From contig NZ_CP127295.1 of NCBI RefSeq assembly GCF_030285665.1, positions 310,001 to 374,000 on the forward strand: a DNA stretch of 64,000 nt, written 5' to 3'. How positions within the stretch are numbered: position 1 is the first letter of the stretch; each line of letters opens with the position of its first letter. Source of the stretch: Amycolatopsis mongoliensis (GTDB lineage: Bacteria > Actinomycetota > Actinomycetes > Mycobacteriales > Pseudonocardiaceae). Made by a program: the position numbers and the translations under genes. The notes under the pieces are model-generated. The model was not told where the DNA came from. It worked only from the letters and a program-made list of their open reading frames with translations, and ran no database searches. Positions 1 through 8,997 of this stretch are shown here, one piece after another.

Positions 1-225
1 GAGCCCGAGAGCCACGCGCTGCACCTCGACCTCGGCGCCCGCCTCGGCCGGCTGCTCGCCTCGCTGCCGCGCGTCCAGCAGGAGATCCTGACCCTGCGCA
101 TCGCGGTCGGCTTTTCGGCGCAGGAGACCGCCGAAGCGCTCGGCATCTCCGCGGGCAACGTGCGCGTGACGCAGCACCGCGCGCTGACCCGGCTGCGCGG
201 CATGATCCGCGACGACGAGTTCTAG
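1..225 (+). CDS. RNA polymerase sigma factor, C-terminal part (5' end outside window)
   Basis: Last 74 residues of a sigma-70 family factor; the start lies before the window. Residues about 20-68 form region 4, the helix-turn-helix that reads the -35 element: LPRVQQEILTLR, then SAQETAEALGIS, then the recognition helix with NVRVTQHRALTRLR. Almost nothing follows this helix, as in small ECF or SigD/ShbA-like factors, but region 2 is missing so the group cannot be assigned. TAG stop at 223-225. It converges on the amidohydrolase gene and shares the hairpin at 242-282 with it. Confidence 0.85.
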   Translation, partial: EPESHALHLDLGARLGRLLASLPRVQQEILTLRIAVGFSAQETAEALGISAGNVRVTQHRALTRLRGMIRDDEF

Positions 226-241
226 GCCACCCCAGCGGCGG

Positions 242-282
242 GCGGGGAAACCCCTTTTACCCCCTGGAGGGGGTTTCCCCGC
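242..282. terminator. Bidirectional hairpin between convergent genes
   Basis: Perfect 13-bp inverted repeat, GCGGGGAAACCCC at 242-254 and its complement at 270-282. The 15-nt loop carries the TAA stop (257-259) of the minus-strand amidohydrolase. A TTTT run follows the left arm at 255-258. The position between two convergent genes and the symmetry suggest a shared terminator. Confidence 0.75.
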
Positions 283-1114
283 TCGCATCCAAGCCGTAGA
301 CGCGGCGGGCGTTGTGCTCGAACACGCCCAGCCGCTCGGCATCCGAAAGCCCGCCGGTCAGCGCGATCGCCGCGTCCAGGACCACCTCGTAGGACGCCGC
401 CAGCTCGCAGACCGGCCAGTCCGAGCCGAACAGCAGCCGCTCCGGGCCGAAGACGTCCAGCACGTGGTCGACGTACCGGCGCAGGTGGCCGACCTCCCAG
501 CCCGTCCAGTCCGCCTCCGTGACCAGCCCGGAGAGCTTGCACACCACGTTCTCCCGCGCGGCCAGCGCCGCCACCCCGGACGCCCAGGGCTCCCACTCCC
601 CCGCCGCGATCGGGGGCTTCGCCGCGTGGTCCAGCACCAGCCGCAGCTCCGGCAGCCGCAACGCCACCTCGGCCGCCGCGGGCAGCTGCGCCGAGCGCAC
701 CAGCAGGTCGTACGCCAGCCCGGCCGAGGCCAGGGAACTCAGCCCGGCCACGATCTCCGGGCGCAGCAGCCAGTCGTCGTCCGGTTCGTTCTCCACCTGG
801 TGCCGGACCCCGACGAGCGGGCCCTGTTCCCGCGCCGCGGCCAGCCGGTCAACGACGTCCGGCGCGGCCAGGTCCACCCAGCCGACGACGCCCGCGATCA
901 CCGGTTCGGCCGCCGCCGTCGCGAGGAACTCCGCGGTCTCCGCTGCGGACGAGACCGTCTGGACCAGCACCGTCGCGTGGACGCCGGCCGCCTTGGTCAC
1001 CGCGCGCAGGTCGTCCACCGTGTACGGACGGCGGATCGGGTCGAGGGCCTCCCCCGCCATCCACGGGTACTCGCGCCGCGACGGATCCCACAGGTGGTGG
1101 TGGGCGTCGATCAC
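257..1114 (-). CDS. Amidohydrolase family lactonase, probable L-fuconolactonase
   Basis: 285 residues from a GTG at 1114 that overlaps the upstream stop as GTGA. The N-terminus IDAHHHLWDP is the metal-binding HxH of amidohydrolase-2 proteins (the L-fuconolactonase / 2-pyrone-4,6-dicarboxylate lactonase group). Later signals are the LVLDHAAKPP strand and the terminal LLFGSDWPV aspartate motif. Known members hydrolyse sugar lactones. As third gene after a sugar mutarotase and an aldo/keto reductase, its likely job is opening L-fucono-lactone to L-fuconate. Family is clear; the substrate is inferred from context. Confidence 0.85.
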   Translation of the reverse strand: MIDAHHHLWDPSRREYPWMAGEALDPIRRPYTVDDLRAVTKAAGVHATVLVQTVSSAAETAEFLATAAAEPVIAGVVGWVDLAAPDVVDRLAAAREQGPLVGVRHQVENEPDDDWLLRPEIVAGLSSLASAGLAYDLLVRSAQLPAAAEVALRLPELRLVLDHAAKPPIAAGEWEPWASGVAALAARENVVCKLSGLVTEADWTGWEVGHLRRYVDHVLDVFGPERLLFGSDWPVCELAASYEVVLDAAIALTGGLSDAERLGVFEHNARRVYGLDASGETPSRG

Positions 1115-2088
1115 GAGACTCCTTCGGCGATCACGGCGTCGGCGCGCAGCAAGCCCGCGTCGACCAGCTCGGTCCACAGTTCCGGCGGCACCGCGGCCCG
1201 CGCGCGCCGCGCGTTCACGCTCACCTGGTCCGGATCATGCGCGCCGACGACGACCGACGCCACCGCGGGGTGCGCCATCGGCAGCGCCAGCGCGGCTTCC
1301 GGCAGCTCGACGCCGTGCCGCGCGCAGATCTTCGCGATCCGCCCGGCCCGCTCGACCAGCTCCGGCGGGGCTTCGGCGTAGTCGTAGACGCGGCCCGGCT
1401 CCGCGGTGGCCAGGATGCCGCCGTTGAACGCACCGCCGGCGACCACCCGGACGCCGCGGTCGAGGCAGAGGGGCAGCAGCTCGTCGAGGGCCGGCTGGTC
1501 GAGCAGCGTGTACCGGCCGGCCACCAGCACGACGTCGAGGTCGGTGCGGCGGACGAACTCGCCGAGCATCGGCGCCTGGTTCATCCCGGCGCCGAACCCG
1601 CCGATCACGCCCTGGTCGCGCAGCTCGCGCAGGGCGGGGAAGGCGCCGCGCAGGGCTTCCTCGAAGTGGTCGTCGGGGTCGTGGACGTAGACGATGTCGA
1701 CGCGGTCGAGCCCCAGCCTGGTGAGACTGTCCTCGAAGGACCGCAGGACGCCGTCGCGGCTGAAGTCCCACCGGCGCTTGTAGGCGGCCGGGACGGCGAA
1801 GCCCTGGTCGTCGCGCGCGCCGGCCCCGTCCGGGTTCGGCTCCAGCACGCGGCCGACCTTCGTCGAGAGCACGTACTCGCCGCGGGGAAACGACCGCAGG
1901 GCCGCGCCGAGGCGGGTCTCCGAGAGGCCGAGGCCGTAGTGCGGCGCCGTGTCGAAGTACCGGACGCCCTCCTCCCACGCGCGGCGCACGGTCGCGACCG
2001 CGGTCTCGTCGCTGATCGCGTGGTAGAGGTTGCCCAGCTGCGCGCAGCCGAGACCCAGCGGGGACAGGGAGAGTTCCAACGCCGTCAC
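1111..2088 (-). CDS. Aldo/keto reductase, probable L-fucose (D-threo-aldose) 1-dehydrogenase
   Basis: 325 residues from a GTG at 2088 that overlaps the mutarotase stop. The N-terminus ALELSLSPLGLGCAQLGN and the sequence FDTAPHYGLGLSE (catalytic Asp and Tyr) are typical of the D-threo-aldose dehydrogenase branch; STKVGR supplies the catalytic Lys, and VYVHDPD replaces the more common xxxHxxD strand. Members oxidise L-fucose and related sugars to the 1,5-lactone with NAD(P)+. It sits between a mutarotase and a lactonase with overlaps on both sides, so the three steps are probably made together. Exact sugar and cofactor cannot be read from sequence alone. Confidence 0.87.
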   Translation of the reverse strand: MTALELSLSPLGLGCAQLGNLYHAISDETAVATVRRAWEEGVRYFDTAPHYGLGLSETRLGAALRSFPRGEYVLSTKVGRVLEPNPDGAGARDDQGFAVPAAYKRRWDFSRDGVLRSFEDSLTRLGLDRVDIVYVHDPDDHFEEALRGAFPALRELRDQGVIGGFGAGMNQAPMLGEFVRRTDLDVVLVAGRYTLLDQPALDELLPLCLDRGVRVVAGGAFNGGILATAEPGRVYDYAEAPPELVERAGRIAKICARHGVELPEAALALPMAHPAVASVVVGAHDPDQVSVNARRARAAVPPELWTELVDAGLLRADAVIAEGVS

Positions 2089-2423
2089 TCCTTCACCGGC
2101 AGTTCCCAGACCAGCCCGATGCCGGTGTCGTCGCCGGAGTAGTCGTCTTCGACGGCCAGCAGCTCGGCCATCCTGGCCTGCCACGGGACGTTCGCGGGGT
2201 GGTCCCGCAACGCCGCCCGCATCGCCGCGTAGTCGTCGACTTCGACGACGTGAAAGAGGTCGAGACCGTTACGCCAGATCCGCCAGGTCCGGACACCGGC
2301 TTCGCGCAACGCGGTGTCCAGCTCGGGCGGGATGACCGCGTGGACGGACTCGTACTCGGCCTCCTTGCCGGGCTTGAGCCGGGTGTGCAGAGCCACTCTT
2401 TGAGGTGCGGGCTGGTGGGTCAT
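2085..2423 (-). CDS. L-rhamnose mutarotase family protein (sugar mutarotase)
   Basis: 112 residues starting MTHQPAPQRVALHTRLKP at an ATG preceded by a GTG GTG run; the ATG is chosen because AAGGAG lies just upstream. RhaM/DUF718 fold: conserved LKPG, YESVH, WRIWR and FHVVE segments, and length equals the family norm (about 105-115). These enzymes interconvert sugar anomers and so feed the anomer-specific dehydrogenase next door. Although the family is named for rhamnose, the fuconate genes downstream suggest L-fucose here. First gene of a three-gene operon, divergent from the FadR-type regulator. Confidence 0.87.
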   Translation of the reverse strand: MTHQPAPQRVALHTRLKPGKEAEYESVHAVIPPELDTALREAGVRTWRIWRNGLDLFHVVEVDDYAAMRAALRDHPANVPWQARMAELLAVEDDYSGDDTGIGLVWELPVKE

Positions 2424-2469
2424 CACCACTCCTTGGCCGGAACATGGCACGCTGGGGAAGAACACCGAA

Positions 2470-2483
2470 ACATCCGAGGTCTG
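2470..2483. promoter_or_regulatory. Putative operator of the sugar regulator (site 2)
   Basis: ACATCCGAGGTCTG lies 21 bp upstream of the regulator ATG and 46 bp upstream of the mutarotase start. It matches the right arm of the ideal palindrome CAGACATCCGATGTCTG with one mismatch in the core. The site at 9874-9889 matches the left arm. FadR-family regulators bind short palindromes like this; binding by the adjacent regulator is an inference. Confidence 0.5.
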
Positions 2484-2504
2484 TTGCAGGGAAGGGCGGA
2501 CACG

Positions 2505-3224
2505 ATGCCCGTCACCGATGTCGCGATCGACAAGATCAAGGACATGATCATCTCCGGCGAGCTGGCGCCGGGCGACCGGCTGCCGAAGGAGGCCGAGCTG
2601 GCCCAGCGGCTCGGGCTCTCGCGCAGCTCCCTGCGGGAGGCCGTCAAGGCGTTGTGCCTGATCAGGGTGCTCGACGTCCGCCAGGGCGACGGCACGTACG
2701 TCACCAGCCTCGAGCCGAACCTGCTGCTCGACGCGATGACGTTCGTGGTCGACTTCCACCGCGACGACACCGTGCTCGACTTCCTCGCCGTGCGGCGGAT
2801 CCTCGAGCCGGCCGCGACCGCGCTGGCCGCGTTGCACATGAGCGACGACGACATTACCGAGCTGGGCCAGCTCCTCGGGGAGCTGGAGGACTCGCCGACC
2901 GTCGAGGCGCTGGTCGCGAACGACCTGCAGTTCCACCGCAAGATCGCCGACGGCTCCGGCAACCCCGTGCTCTGCTCGCTGCTCGACAGCCTCTCCGGGC
3001 CGACGGCCCGCGCCCGGATCTGGCGCGGCCTCACCCAGGAGGGCGCGGTCGCGAAGACCCGGGAACAGCACTCGGCGATCTACGAGGCGATCGCGGCACG
3101 CGAGCCGGAACTGGCGCGCTCGTGGGCGACCGTGCACGTCGCGGGCGTGGAGCAGTGGCTGCGCAACGCCCTGGGCACCGCGGACGACCCGACGACGCCC
3201 GACCTGACCGCCGAAGCTTCCTAG
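2505..3224 (+). CDS. GntR/FadR-family transcriptional regulator of the sugar cluster
   Basis: 239 residues starting MPVTDVAIDKIKDMI. Residues 1-70 are a GntR winged helix: GELAPGDRLPKEAELAQRLG, then SRSSLREAVKAL, then the wing with RQGDGTYV. Residues about 85-225 are an all-helical FCD ligand domain with the metal-site type segments VRRILEPAAT, FHRKIADGSGNPVL and EQHSAIYEAI. Such proteins usually repress sugar or acid catabolic genes until the ligand binds. It is divergent from the mutarotase operon and near a matching operator half-site, so it is the likely local repressor of both operons. Confidence 0.9.
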   Translation: MPVTDVAIDKIKDMIISGELAPGDRLPKEAELAQRLGLSRSSLREAVKALCLIRVLDVRQGDGTYVTSLEPNLLLDAMTFVVDFHRDDTVLDFLAVRRILEPAATALAALHMSDDDITELGQLLGELEDSPTVEALVANDLQFHRKIADGSGNPVLCSLLDSLSGPTARARIWRGLTQEGAVAKTREQHSAIYEAIAAREPELARSWATVHVAGVEQWLRNALGTADDPTTPDLTAEAS

Positions 3225-3245
3225 CCCCACACGCACCTCCTCGGG

Positions 3246-3304
3246 AAGTCCGTGAATGGCACATTGAGGGACTTAGAGTCCCTCAATGTGCCATTCACGG
3301 ACTT
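3246..3304. terminator. Long perfect palindrome between convergent genes
   Basis: Perfect 28-bp inverted repeat with a 3-nt loop (arms 3246-3273 and 3277-3304; loop TAG). The left arm begins AAGTCCGTGAATGGCACA. It lies between the regulator (ends 3224) and the convergent permease (ends 3334), so it probably acts as a two-way terminator. There is no long T-run. See the finding on palindrome families. Confidence 0.7.
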
Positions 3305-3333
3305 GGGAACGTCGGATGATCACGGGGCTGAGG

Positions 3334-4347
3334 TCAGGTTTGGGGCTTTCCGCCCGCGTACCGGGCGATGATCAGCGCGACCAGGATGATGGCGCCGTAG
3401 ATCGCGCCCTGCCACTCCGCCGTCACGTGCGCGTAGTTGAGCAGGCTCGACACCGACGACAGCAGCAGGACGCCGGTCAACGCGCCGACCAGCGTGCCCT
3501 TGCCGCCGTCGAGGGAGACGCCGCCGATCACCGCCGCCGCGAACACCTGCAGGATCATCCCCGAGCCCTGGTTCGCGCCCAGCGCGCCGACGTAGCCCGT
3601 GTACGCGAGCCCGCCGATCGCCGCGAGGATCCCGGCGACGACGAACACCGCCCACGCGATCCGGTCGACGCGCACGCCGGCCGCCCGCGCGGCTTCGCGG
3701 TTGCCGCCGATCGCGTACAGCGCGCGGCCGACGCGGTGGTAGCGCAGCACCCAGCCGGCGACCGCGAACAGCACCGCCGCCAGCCACACCGACATCGGCA
3801 GCCCGGCGAACGTAGTCGTCGCGAGGTTGGTGAACGAGTCCGGCAGGTTGAACAGCGTCTTGCCCTTGGTCGACCCGACCTGCACACCGCGCAGCACGGT
3901 GAGCATCGCCAGGGTGACGATGAAGGCGTTCAGCTTCAGCTTCACGATCAGGAAGCCGTTGACGAACCCGACGAGCGCGCCGCACAACGGGATCACCAGC
4001 AGGCCGATCGCGGCGGGCAGCTCGACGCCGAAGCCGGCCGACGCCGCCGGGATCACGACCATGGCGCCGAGCGCGGGCGCGAGGCCCATCGTCGACTCCA
4101 GCGACAGGTCGAACTTCCCGGTGATCAGCACCAGCGACTCGCCGAGCACGACCAGCGACAGCGCCGCCGACGCGGTCAGGATGCTGACGATGTTGCTCCA
4201 GCCGACGAACGTGTCGTCGACCAGGCCGCCGATGACGAACACCACGACCAGCGCGGGCAGCAGCGCGAGTTCGCGCAGCCAGACGGCTTTGCGGCGCCGC
4301 GGGGGTGCGGGCAGCTCCGTCTGCGGAGAGGTCATCACGTCGGTCAC
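3334..4347 (-). CDS. Sugar ABC transporter permease (RbsC/BPD_transp_2 type)
   Basis: 337 residues from a GTG at 4347 overlapping the ATPase stop (GTGA). After a short cytoplasmic tail (PPRRRKAVW) come about nine hydrophobic segments. The signature ILTASAALSLVVLGESLVL, the LSLESTMGL segment and the coupling region YAIGGNREAARAAGV are all typical of ribose/xylose-class permeases. It forms the membrane channel of the importer with the ATPase and lipoprotein just upstream. Last gene of the long minus-strand operon that begins with the FAH hydrolase. Confidence 0.93.
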   Translation of the reverse strand: MTDVMTSPQTELPAPPRRRKAVWLRELALLPALVVVFVIGGLVDDTFVGWSNIVSILTASAALSLVVLGESLVLITGKFDLSLESTMGLAPALGAMVVIPAASAGFGVELPAAIGLLVIPLCGALVGFVNGFLIVKLKLNAFIVTLAMLTVLRGVQVGSTKGKTLFNLPDSFTNLATTTFAGLPMSVWLAAVLFAVAGWVLRYHRVGRALYAIGGNREAARAAGVRVDRIAWAVFVVAGILAAIGGLAYTGYVGALGANQGSGMILQVFAAAVIGGVSLDGGKGTLVGALTGVLLLSSVSSLLNYAHVTAEWQGAIYGAIILVALIIARYAGGKPQT

Positions 4348-5867
4348 GAGAGCTCGACTCCTTCGATGTCGGCCACGAGGTCGCCGTCGGACCACCCGGC
4401 CTGGTGTTCGGCGACGACGGCCCCGGCGCGCAGCACCAGGACCCGGTCGCTCAGGCGCAGGTCGTCGAGCTCGTCGCTGACGATCAGCACCGCCTTGCCC
4501 TCGGCGCGCACCCGGTCGACGACCGCGAGCAGCGCCTCCTTCGACTTCACGTCCACGCCCGCGGTCGGGTTGATCAGCACGACCACCCGCGGGTCGCCGA
4601 TCAGCGCCCGCGCCAGCACGACTTTCTGCTGGTTGCCGCCGGAAAGGTCCGACACGGGCTGCTCGGCGCTCGCGGCCACGATGTCGTAGTCCGCCAAAGC
4701 CTGCGAAGCCCTCGCGAACCGGGTACGCGGCGACGCGATCCCGCCACGCCCCAGCTTGTCCAAAATGGACAGTGTCGCGTTGTCCGCGATCGAGTGCCCG
4801 AGGACCAGTCCCTCGTGGTGGCGGTCGCGCGGCACGCAGCCGATGCCCGCCTTCAGCGCCGCCGGGATGTCGCCCGGCCGCAGCGGCGAGCCGTCGACGC
4901 GGACCGTGCCCGCGGACGGCGTCCGCAGTCCGTAGACCGTCTCGGCGACCTGGTGCTTCCCGCTGGCGTTGCTGCCCGCGAGCCCGACGACTTCGCCGCG
5001 GCGCAACCGGAAGGAGACGTCACGGAAGCCGTCGCCGGACAATCCGTCCACCGAAAGGATCTCCGCCGCGTCCGCGTCGAGCGATTCCCGGGAAGCGGCG
5101 TCGCGGACGGACAGGCCGCCGGGTTCACCGGTCATCGCGTCGACCAGCTCGGCCCGGCCGACCTCGGACACCGGCGCGGTGAGCACGTGCTTCGCGTCGC
5201 GCAGCACCGTGACGGCCTGGCAGACCTCGTACACCTCGTGCAGGTGGTGCGAGATGAACAGGAACGTCACCCCGCCCGCCTGCATCTGGCGCATCCGCTC
5301 GAAGAGCCGCTCGATGGCCTGGCTGTCCAGCTGCGCGGTCGGTTCGTCGAGGACGATGAACCGGGCGCCGTAGGACAGCGCGCGGGCGATCTCGACGAAC
5401 TGCCGGTCCTCGACCGACAGCTCGCCGGCCGGGGTGTCGACGTCGACGTGCACGTCCCACGAGTCGAGCAGCTCGCGGGCCTTGCGCCGCAACGACTTCC
5501 AGCCGATCGAGAACCCGCCGCCCGCCTGCCGGTTGAGGAACAGGTTCTCGGCGACGGTGAGCTGCGGGACGACCATCGCGTGCTGGTACACGCAGGCGAC
5601 GCGCGCCTTCCAGTCGTCCTGCTTGGTCAGCGCGGGGGCCGGCTCGCCGCCGAACTCGACGTGCCCGGTGTCCGTGGGGGACAGACCGGTGAGGATGGAG
5701 ACGAGCGTCGACTTGCCGGCCCCGTTGCGCCCGACGAGCGCGTGCGACTCGCCGGGGTGCACGGTGAGGCTGACGTCGTGCAGCGCCACGGTCGGGCCGT
5801 AGCGCTTTCCGACACCGATCGCGCTGACCACCGGGACGGCGGTTTCGCCGGCGGGCAGCGCGGTCAC
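4344..5867 (-). CDS. Sugar ABC transporter ATPase, double NBD (RbsA type)
   Basis: 507 residues from a GTG at 5867 overlapping the lipoprotein stop. The first nucleotide-binding domain is intact: Walker A GRNGAGKST, signature LSVEDRQFVEIARAL, Walker B IVLDEPTAQLD. The second is degenerate in the family manner: its Walker A is GSNASGKHQ and the catalytic glutamate after Walker B is replaced (VVLINPTAGVD), although the LSGGNQQK signature is good. One active plus one degenerate site is common in RbsA/MglA-type proteins. It powers uptake through the adjacent permease. Confidence 0.94.
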   Translation of the reverse strand: MTALPAGETAVPVVSAIGVGKRYGPTVALHDVSLTVHPGESHALVGRNGAGKSTLVSILTGLSPTDTGHVEFGGEPAPALTKQDDWKARVACVYQHAMVVPQLTVAENLFLNRQAGGGFSIGWKSLRRKARELLDSWDVHVDVDTPAGELSVEDRQFVEIARALSYGARFIVLDEPTAQLDSQAIERLFERMRQMQAGGVTFLFISHHLHEVYEVCQAVTVLRDAKHVLTAPVSEVGRAELVDAMTGEPGGLSVRDAASRESLDADAAEILSVDGLSGDGFRDVSFRLRRGEVVGLAGSNASGKHQVAETVYGLRTPSAGTVRVDGSPLRPGDIPAALKAGIGCVPRDRHHEGLVLGHSIADNATLSILDKLGRGGIASPRTRFARASQALADYDIVAASAEQPVSDLSGGNQQKVVLARALIGDPRVVVLINPTAGVDVKSKEALLAVVDRVRAEGKAVLIVSDELDDLRLSDRVLVLRAGAVVAEHQAGWSDGDLVADIEGVELS

Positions 5868-6907
5868 AGGTTGTTCCCCCAGAGGGCCTTGTCGTCCACG
5901 TTGTCCTTGGTGATGACGGGCGCGGGCAGCTGGTCCTCGAGGATGCCGGGGCTGATCTCGACGATGGTGCTGTCGTGGTCGGTCGGCCCGGCCTTGAACG
6001 TCTCGCCCGCCATGGCCTTCTTCAGCCAGTACAGGCCGTACTTCGCGTACGCATCGGCCGGCTGGGACACGGTGGCGTCCAGTTCGCCGGCGCGGATCGC
6101 GGCCAGCTCCTGCGGGATGCCGTCGTTGGAGACGAGCACGATGTGCTTCGGGTCGCCGACCGGGAAGAACAGGTTCTTGCGCTTGAGCGCCTGCTCGGTC
6201 GGGGCCAGGTAGACGCCGCCGGCCTGCATGTAGACGCCCTTGATGTCCGGGTTCGCGGTCAGCATGCTGTCCAGCCCGGAGGACGCCTTGTCGGCCTTCC
6301 ACTCGGCCGGGATCTCCAGCACCTGGACGCCGGGGTACTTCTGCTTCATGCAGTCGCGGAAGGCTTCCGAGCGGTCGCGGCCGTTGACCGACGCGAGGTC
6401 GCCCATGATCTGCACGACCTTGCCGGACTTGACCTTCGCGCCGATCGCGTCGCACGCCTTGGTGCCGTAGGCCTTGTTGTCGGCCCGCACCACCATCGCG
6501 ACCTTGCCGCTCTCGGGGGCGACGTCGACGGCGACGACCGGCACGCCCTTGTTCTCCGCCTGCTTGAGCCCGGCGACGATGGCGGCCGAGTCCAGCGGGG
6601 TCACGACCAGGCCCTTGACGCCCTGGTTGAGGAAGGTGCCGATGTCGGTGATCAGCTTCGCCGGGTCGCTGTCCGCGTTGACCGTCGGGAGGACGTCGAC
6701 GCCCTCGGACTTGGCCATCTGCGGCACGTAGTTGTTGTAGGCCTGCCAGAACGGCGAGGTCAGCAGGGGCAGCGTGGCCCCGACCTTGCCGCCGGGGCTG
6801 CCGCCGGCCGCGGGCGCCGACGCGTTGTCCTTAGTGGACCCGCAGGCGGCCAGCACCAGGCCGCAGACGGCGGCCGTGGCGGCCACCTGGATCACCCTGT
6901 TACGCAC
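5864..6907 (-). CDS. Sugar ABC transporter substrate-binding lipoprotein
   Basis: 347 residues from a GTG at 6907, 4 nt after AAGGAGGA. The N-terminus has a positively charged start (RNRV), a hydrophobic stretch and a lipobox LVLAACGS, so it should be anchored to the outer face of the membrane. The body is a type-1 periplasmic-binding fold (Peripla_BP_4): two lobes with VDVLPTVNADSDPAKLITDI, VVTPLDSAAIVAG, VVAVDVAPE, the DGIPQELAAI segment and PAD near the C-terminus. Its ligand is likely L-fucose or a related sugar, by context. Confidence 0.92.
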   Translation of the reverse strand: MRNRVIQVAATAAVCGLVLAACGSTKDNASAPAAGGSPGGKVGATLPLLTSPFWQAYNNYVPQMAKSEGVDVLPTVNADSDPAKLITDIGTFLNQGVKGLVVTPLDSAAIVAGLKQAENKGVPVVAVDVAPESGKVAMVVRADNKAYGTKACDAIGAKVKSGKVVQIMGDLASVNGRDRSEAFRDCMKQKYPGVQVLEIPAEWKADKASSGLDSMLTANPDIKGVYMQAGGVYLAPTEQALKRKNLFFPVGDPKHIVLVSNDGIPQELAAIRAGELDATVSQPADAYAKYGLYWLKKAMAGETFKAGPTDHDSTIVEISPGILEDQLPAPVITKDNVDDKALWGNNL

Positions 6908-6942
6908 CGCATCCTCCTTGATGACAGCGGAAATCAAGTCTT

Positions 6943-7698
6943 CTAGTCGTGGTGCACGGGCCCGCGGGGACGCAGGCCGTACATGCCGCCGTCGACCGCG
7001 AGCGCGGTGCCGGTGGTCGAGGCGGAGAGCGGGCTGGCGAGGTAGACGATGGCGTTCGCGACCTCGTCGGCGGTGACCAGCCGGCCCATCGGCTGGCGGG
7101 CGGCGAGCGCGGCGCGTTCGGCCGCCGGGTCGTCGGCGGCGTCGAGCAGCCGGCCCACCCAAGGGGTGTCCGCCGTCCCGGGGCACACGCAGTTGACGCG
7201 GATCCGGTCGGGCAGGTGGTCGGTCGCCATGGCCAGGGTCAGCGAGAGCACCGCGCCCTTGCTGGCCGAGTAGAGCGCGCGGCTGGGCAGGCCGGCCCAG
7301 GCCGCGATGGAGCAGGTGTTGACGATCGCCGCGGACGGCGAGTTCTTCAGGTGCGGCAGCGCGGCGCGCGCGAGCCGGACCATGCCGACGACGTTGACGT
7401 CGAACACGCGGTGCCATTCGTCGTCGTCGTTGGCGGTGACGTCGCCCTGCGCGCCGATCCCGGCGTTGTTGACGAGGACGTCGAGGCGTCCGAAGCGTTC
7501 CACGACGGCGTCGATCGCCGAGCGCACTTCGTCGTCCGAGGAGACGTCACAGCGGAAGCCCGCGAACGGCGTGCCGTCCGGCTTCAGGTCCAGCACCGCC
7601 ACCTGAGCGCCGCGGTCGGCCAGCAGGGTGGCAGCCGCGAGACCGATCCCCGAGGCGCCTCCGGTGACGGCGACCACCAGGCCCTCGAATTCACTCAC
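6943..7698 (-). CDS. SDR dehydrogenase, probable 2-keto-3-deoxy-L-fuconate dehydrogenase
   Basis: 251 residues from a GTG at 7698, overlapping the dehydratase end by 8 bp. Classical short-chain dehydrogenase motifs: TGGASGIG for NAD(P), LVNNAGIG, the catalytic Ser in NTCSIAAW and YSASKGAVL (Tyr-x-x-x-Lys), then CPGTADTPW. In the established route from Xanthomonas and Burkholderia, an SDR oxidises 2-keto-3-deoxy-L-fuconate at C4 right after the dehydratase step. The gene order here (hydrolase, dehydratase, SDR, transporter) fits that role well. The start is fixed only by the overlap and a weak ribosome site. Confidence 0.88.
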   Translation of the reverse strand: MSEFEGLVVAVTGGASGIGLAAATLLADRGAQVAVLDLKPDGTPFAGFRCDVSSDDEVRSAIDAVVERFGRLDVLVNNAGIGAQGDVTANDDDEWHRVFDVNVVGMVRLARAALPHLKNSPSAAIVNTCSIAAWAGLPSRALYSASKGAVLSLTLAMATDHLPDRIRVNCVCPGTADTPWVGRLLDAADDPAAERAALAARQPMGRLVTADEVANAIVYLASPLSASTTGTALAVDGGMYGLRPRGPVHHD

Positions 7699-8995
7699 TT
7701 GCGGTCTCCGTCCACTCGGGACCGTCCGGGAAGCGGAACCGGCGCAGCGTGGCGTCGTGCATGCGCGCGGAGAACCCGGGGGCGGTCGGGGCGAGGTACC
7801 GGCCGCGCTCGACGACGGCCGGGTCGGTGAAGTGCTCGTGCAGGTGGTCCACCCACTCGATCGAGCGGTCCGCGTCGGTGCCGGACACCGCCACGAAGTC
7901 GAACATCGACAGGTGCCGGACGAGCTCGCAGAGCCCGACCCCGCCGGCGTGCGGGCACACCGGGACGCCGAACTTGGCGGCCAGCAGCAGGATGGCCAGG
8001 TTCTCGTTGAACCCGCCGACGCGGGCGGCGTCCAGCTGCAGCACCGAAATCGCGTTCGCCTGCAGCAGCTGCTTGAACACGACGCGGTTCTGCACGTGCT
8101 CGCCGGTGGCGACGCGGATCGGCGCAAGCGCTTTCGCGATGGCGGCGTGCCCGAGGACGTCGTCCGGGGACGTCGGCTCTTCGATCCAGTACGGGTCGTA
8201 CGGCGCGAGCTCGGTCATCCAGTCGACCGCGGCCTGGACGTCCCAGCGCTGGTTGGCGTCGACGGCGATCCGGACGTCCGGGCCGACGGTCTCGCGGGCC
8301 AGCTTCATGCGCCGGACGTCGTCCTCGACGTTGCCCCCGACCTTCAGCTTGATCATCTCGAAGCCGTCGGCGACGGCTTGTTCGGCCAGCCGCACCAGCT
8401 TCGCGTCGGCGTACCCGAGCCAGCCAGGGGACGTGCTGTAAGCGCGGTAGCCGTTCGCTTCCAGCTGCTTCGTGCGCTCGGCCCGGCCGGGCTCGGCCGC
8501 GCGCAGGATGTCCAGGGCCTCGGCTTCGGTGAGCGCGTCGCTCAGGTACCGGAAGTCGACGAGGGAGACGAGCTCTTCGGGCGTCATGCGCGCCGCGAAC
8601 TGCCAGACCGGGAAGCCGGCGCGGCGCGCGGCGAGGTCCCACGCGGCGTTGACCACCGCCCCGACCGCCATGTGCGCGACGCCCTTTTCCGGGCCCAGCC
8701 AGCGGAACTGCGAGTCGCCGACGAGCGTGCGCGACAGGTCGCCGAGCGCGGCCGCGTCCTCGGGGACCTCGCGGCCGACGACGTGCGGGGCGAGCGCGCG
8801 GATCGCGGCGGCCTGGACGTCGTTGCCGCGGCCGATGGTGAACGCGAGCCCGTAGCCGTCCGGGCCGCCGTCGGCGTGCAGCACGACGTAGGCGGCGGAG
8901 TAGTCCGGGTCGGGGTTCATCGCGTCCGAGCCGTCCAGCTCCCGGGAGGTCGGGAACCGGACGTCCAGCACCTCCATGCCGATGATCTTCGCCAT
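7691..8995 (-). CDS. L-fuconate dehydratase (enolase superfamily)
   Basis: 434 residues, ATG two bases after the upstream stop. Mandelate-racemase subgroup of the enolase superfamily, FucD/ENOSF1 type by overall sequence and length (about 435). Active-site landmarks: MIKLKVGG (K-x-K base), [20 protein letters not shown] and ATGEHVQNR (three metal-ligand acids), and the late His in [12 protein letters not shown]. Known members remove water from L-fuconate to give 2-keto-3-deoxy-L-fuconate. This is the most specific member of the cluster and the main reason to call the substrate L-fucose rather than L-rhamnose. Confidence 0.9.
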   Translation of the reverse strand: MAKIIGMEVLDVRFPTSRELDGSDAMNPDPDYSAAYVVLHADGGPDGYGLAFTIGRGNDVQAAAIRALAPHVVGREVPEDAAALGDLSRTLVGDSQFRWLGPEKGVAHMAVGAVVNAAWDLAARRAGFPVWQFAARMTPEELVSLVDFRYLSDALTEAEALDILRAAEPGRAERTKQLEANGYRAYSTSPGWLGYADAKLVRLAEQAVADGFEMIKLKVGGNVEDDVRRMKLARETVGPDVRIAVDANQRWDVQAAVDWMTELAPYDPYWIEEPTSPDDVLGHAAIAKALAPIRVATGEHVQNRVVFKQLLQANAISVLQLDAARVGGFNENLAILLLAAKFGVPVCPHAGGVGLCELVRHLSMFDFVAVSGTDADRSIEWVDHLHEHFTDPAVVERGRYLAPTAPGFSARMHDATLRRFRFPDGPEWTETASE

Positions 8996-8997
8996 GG

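Noticed and set aside
4344..5867. Damaged second ATPase domain as a mutation
   Set aside because: A degenerate second nucleotide-binding site is normal for RbsA/MglA-type double ATPases.
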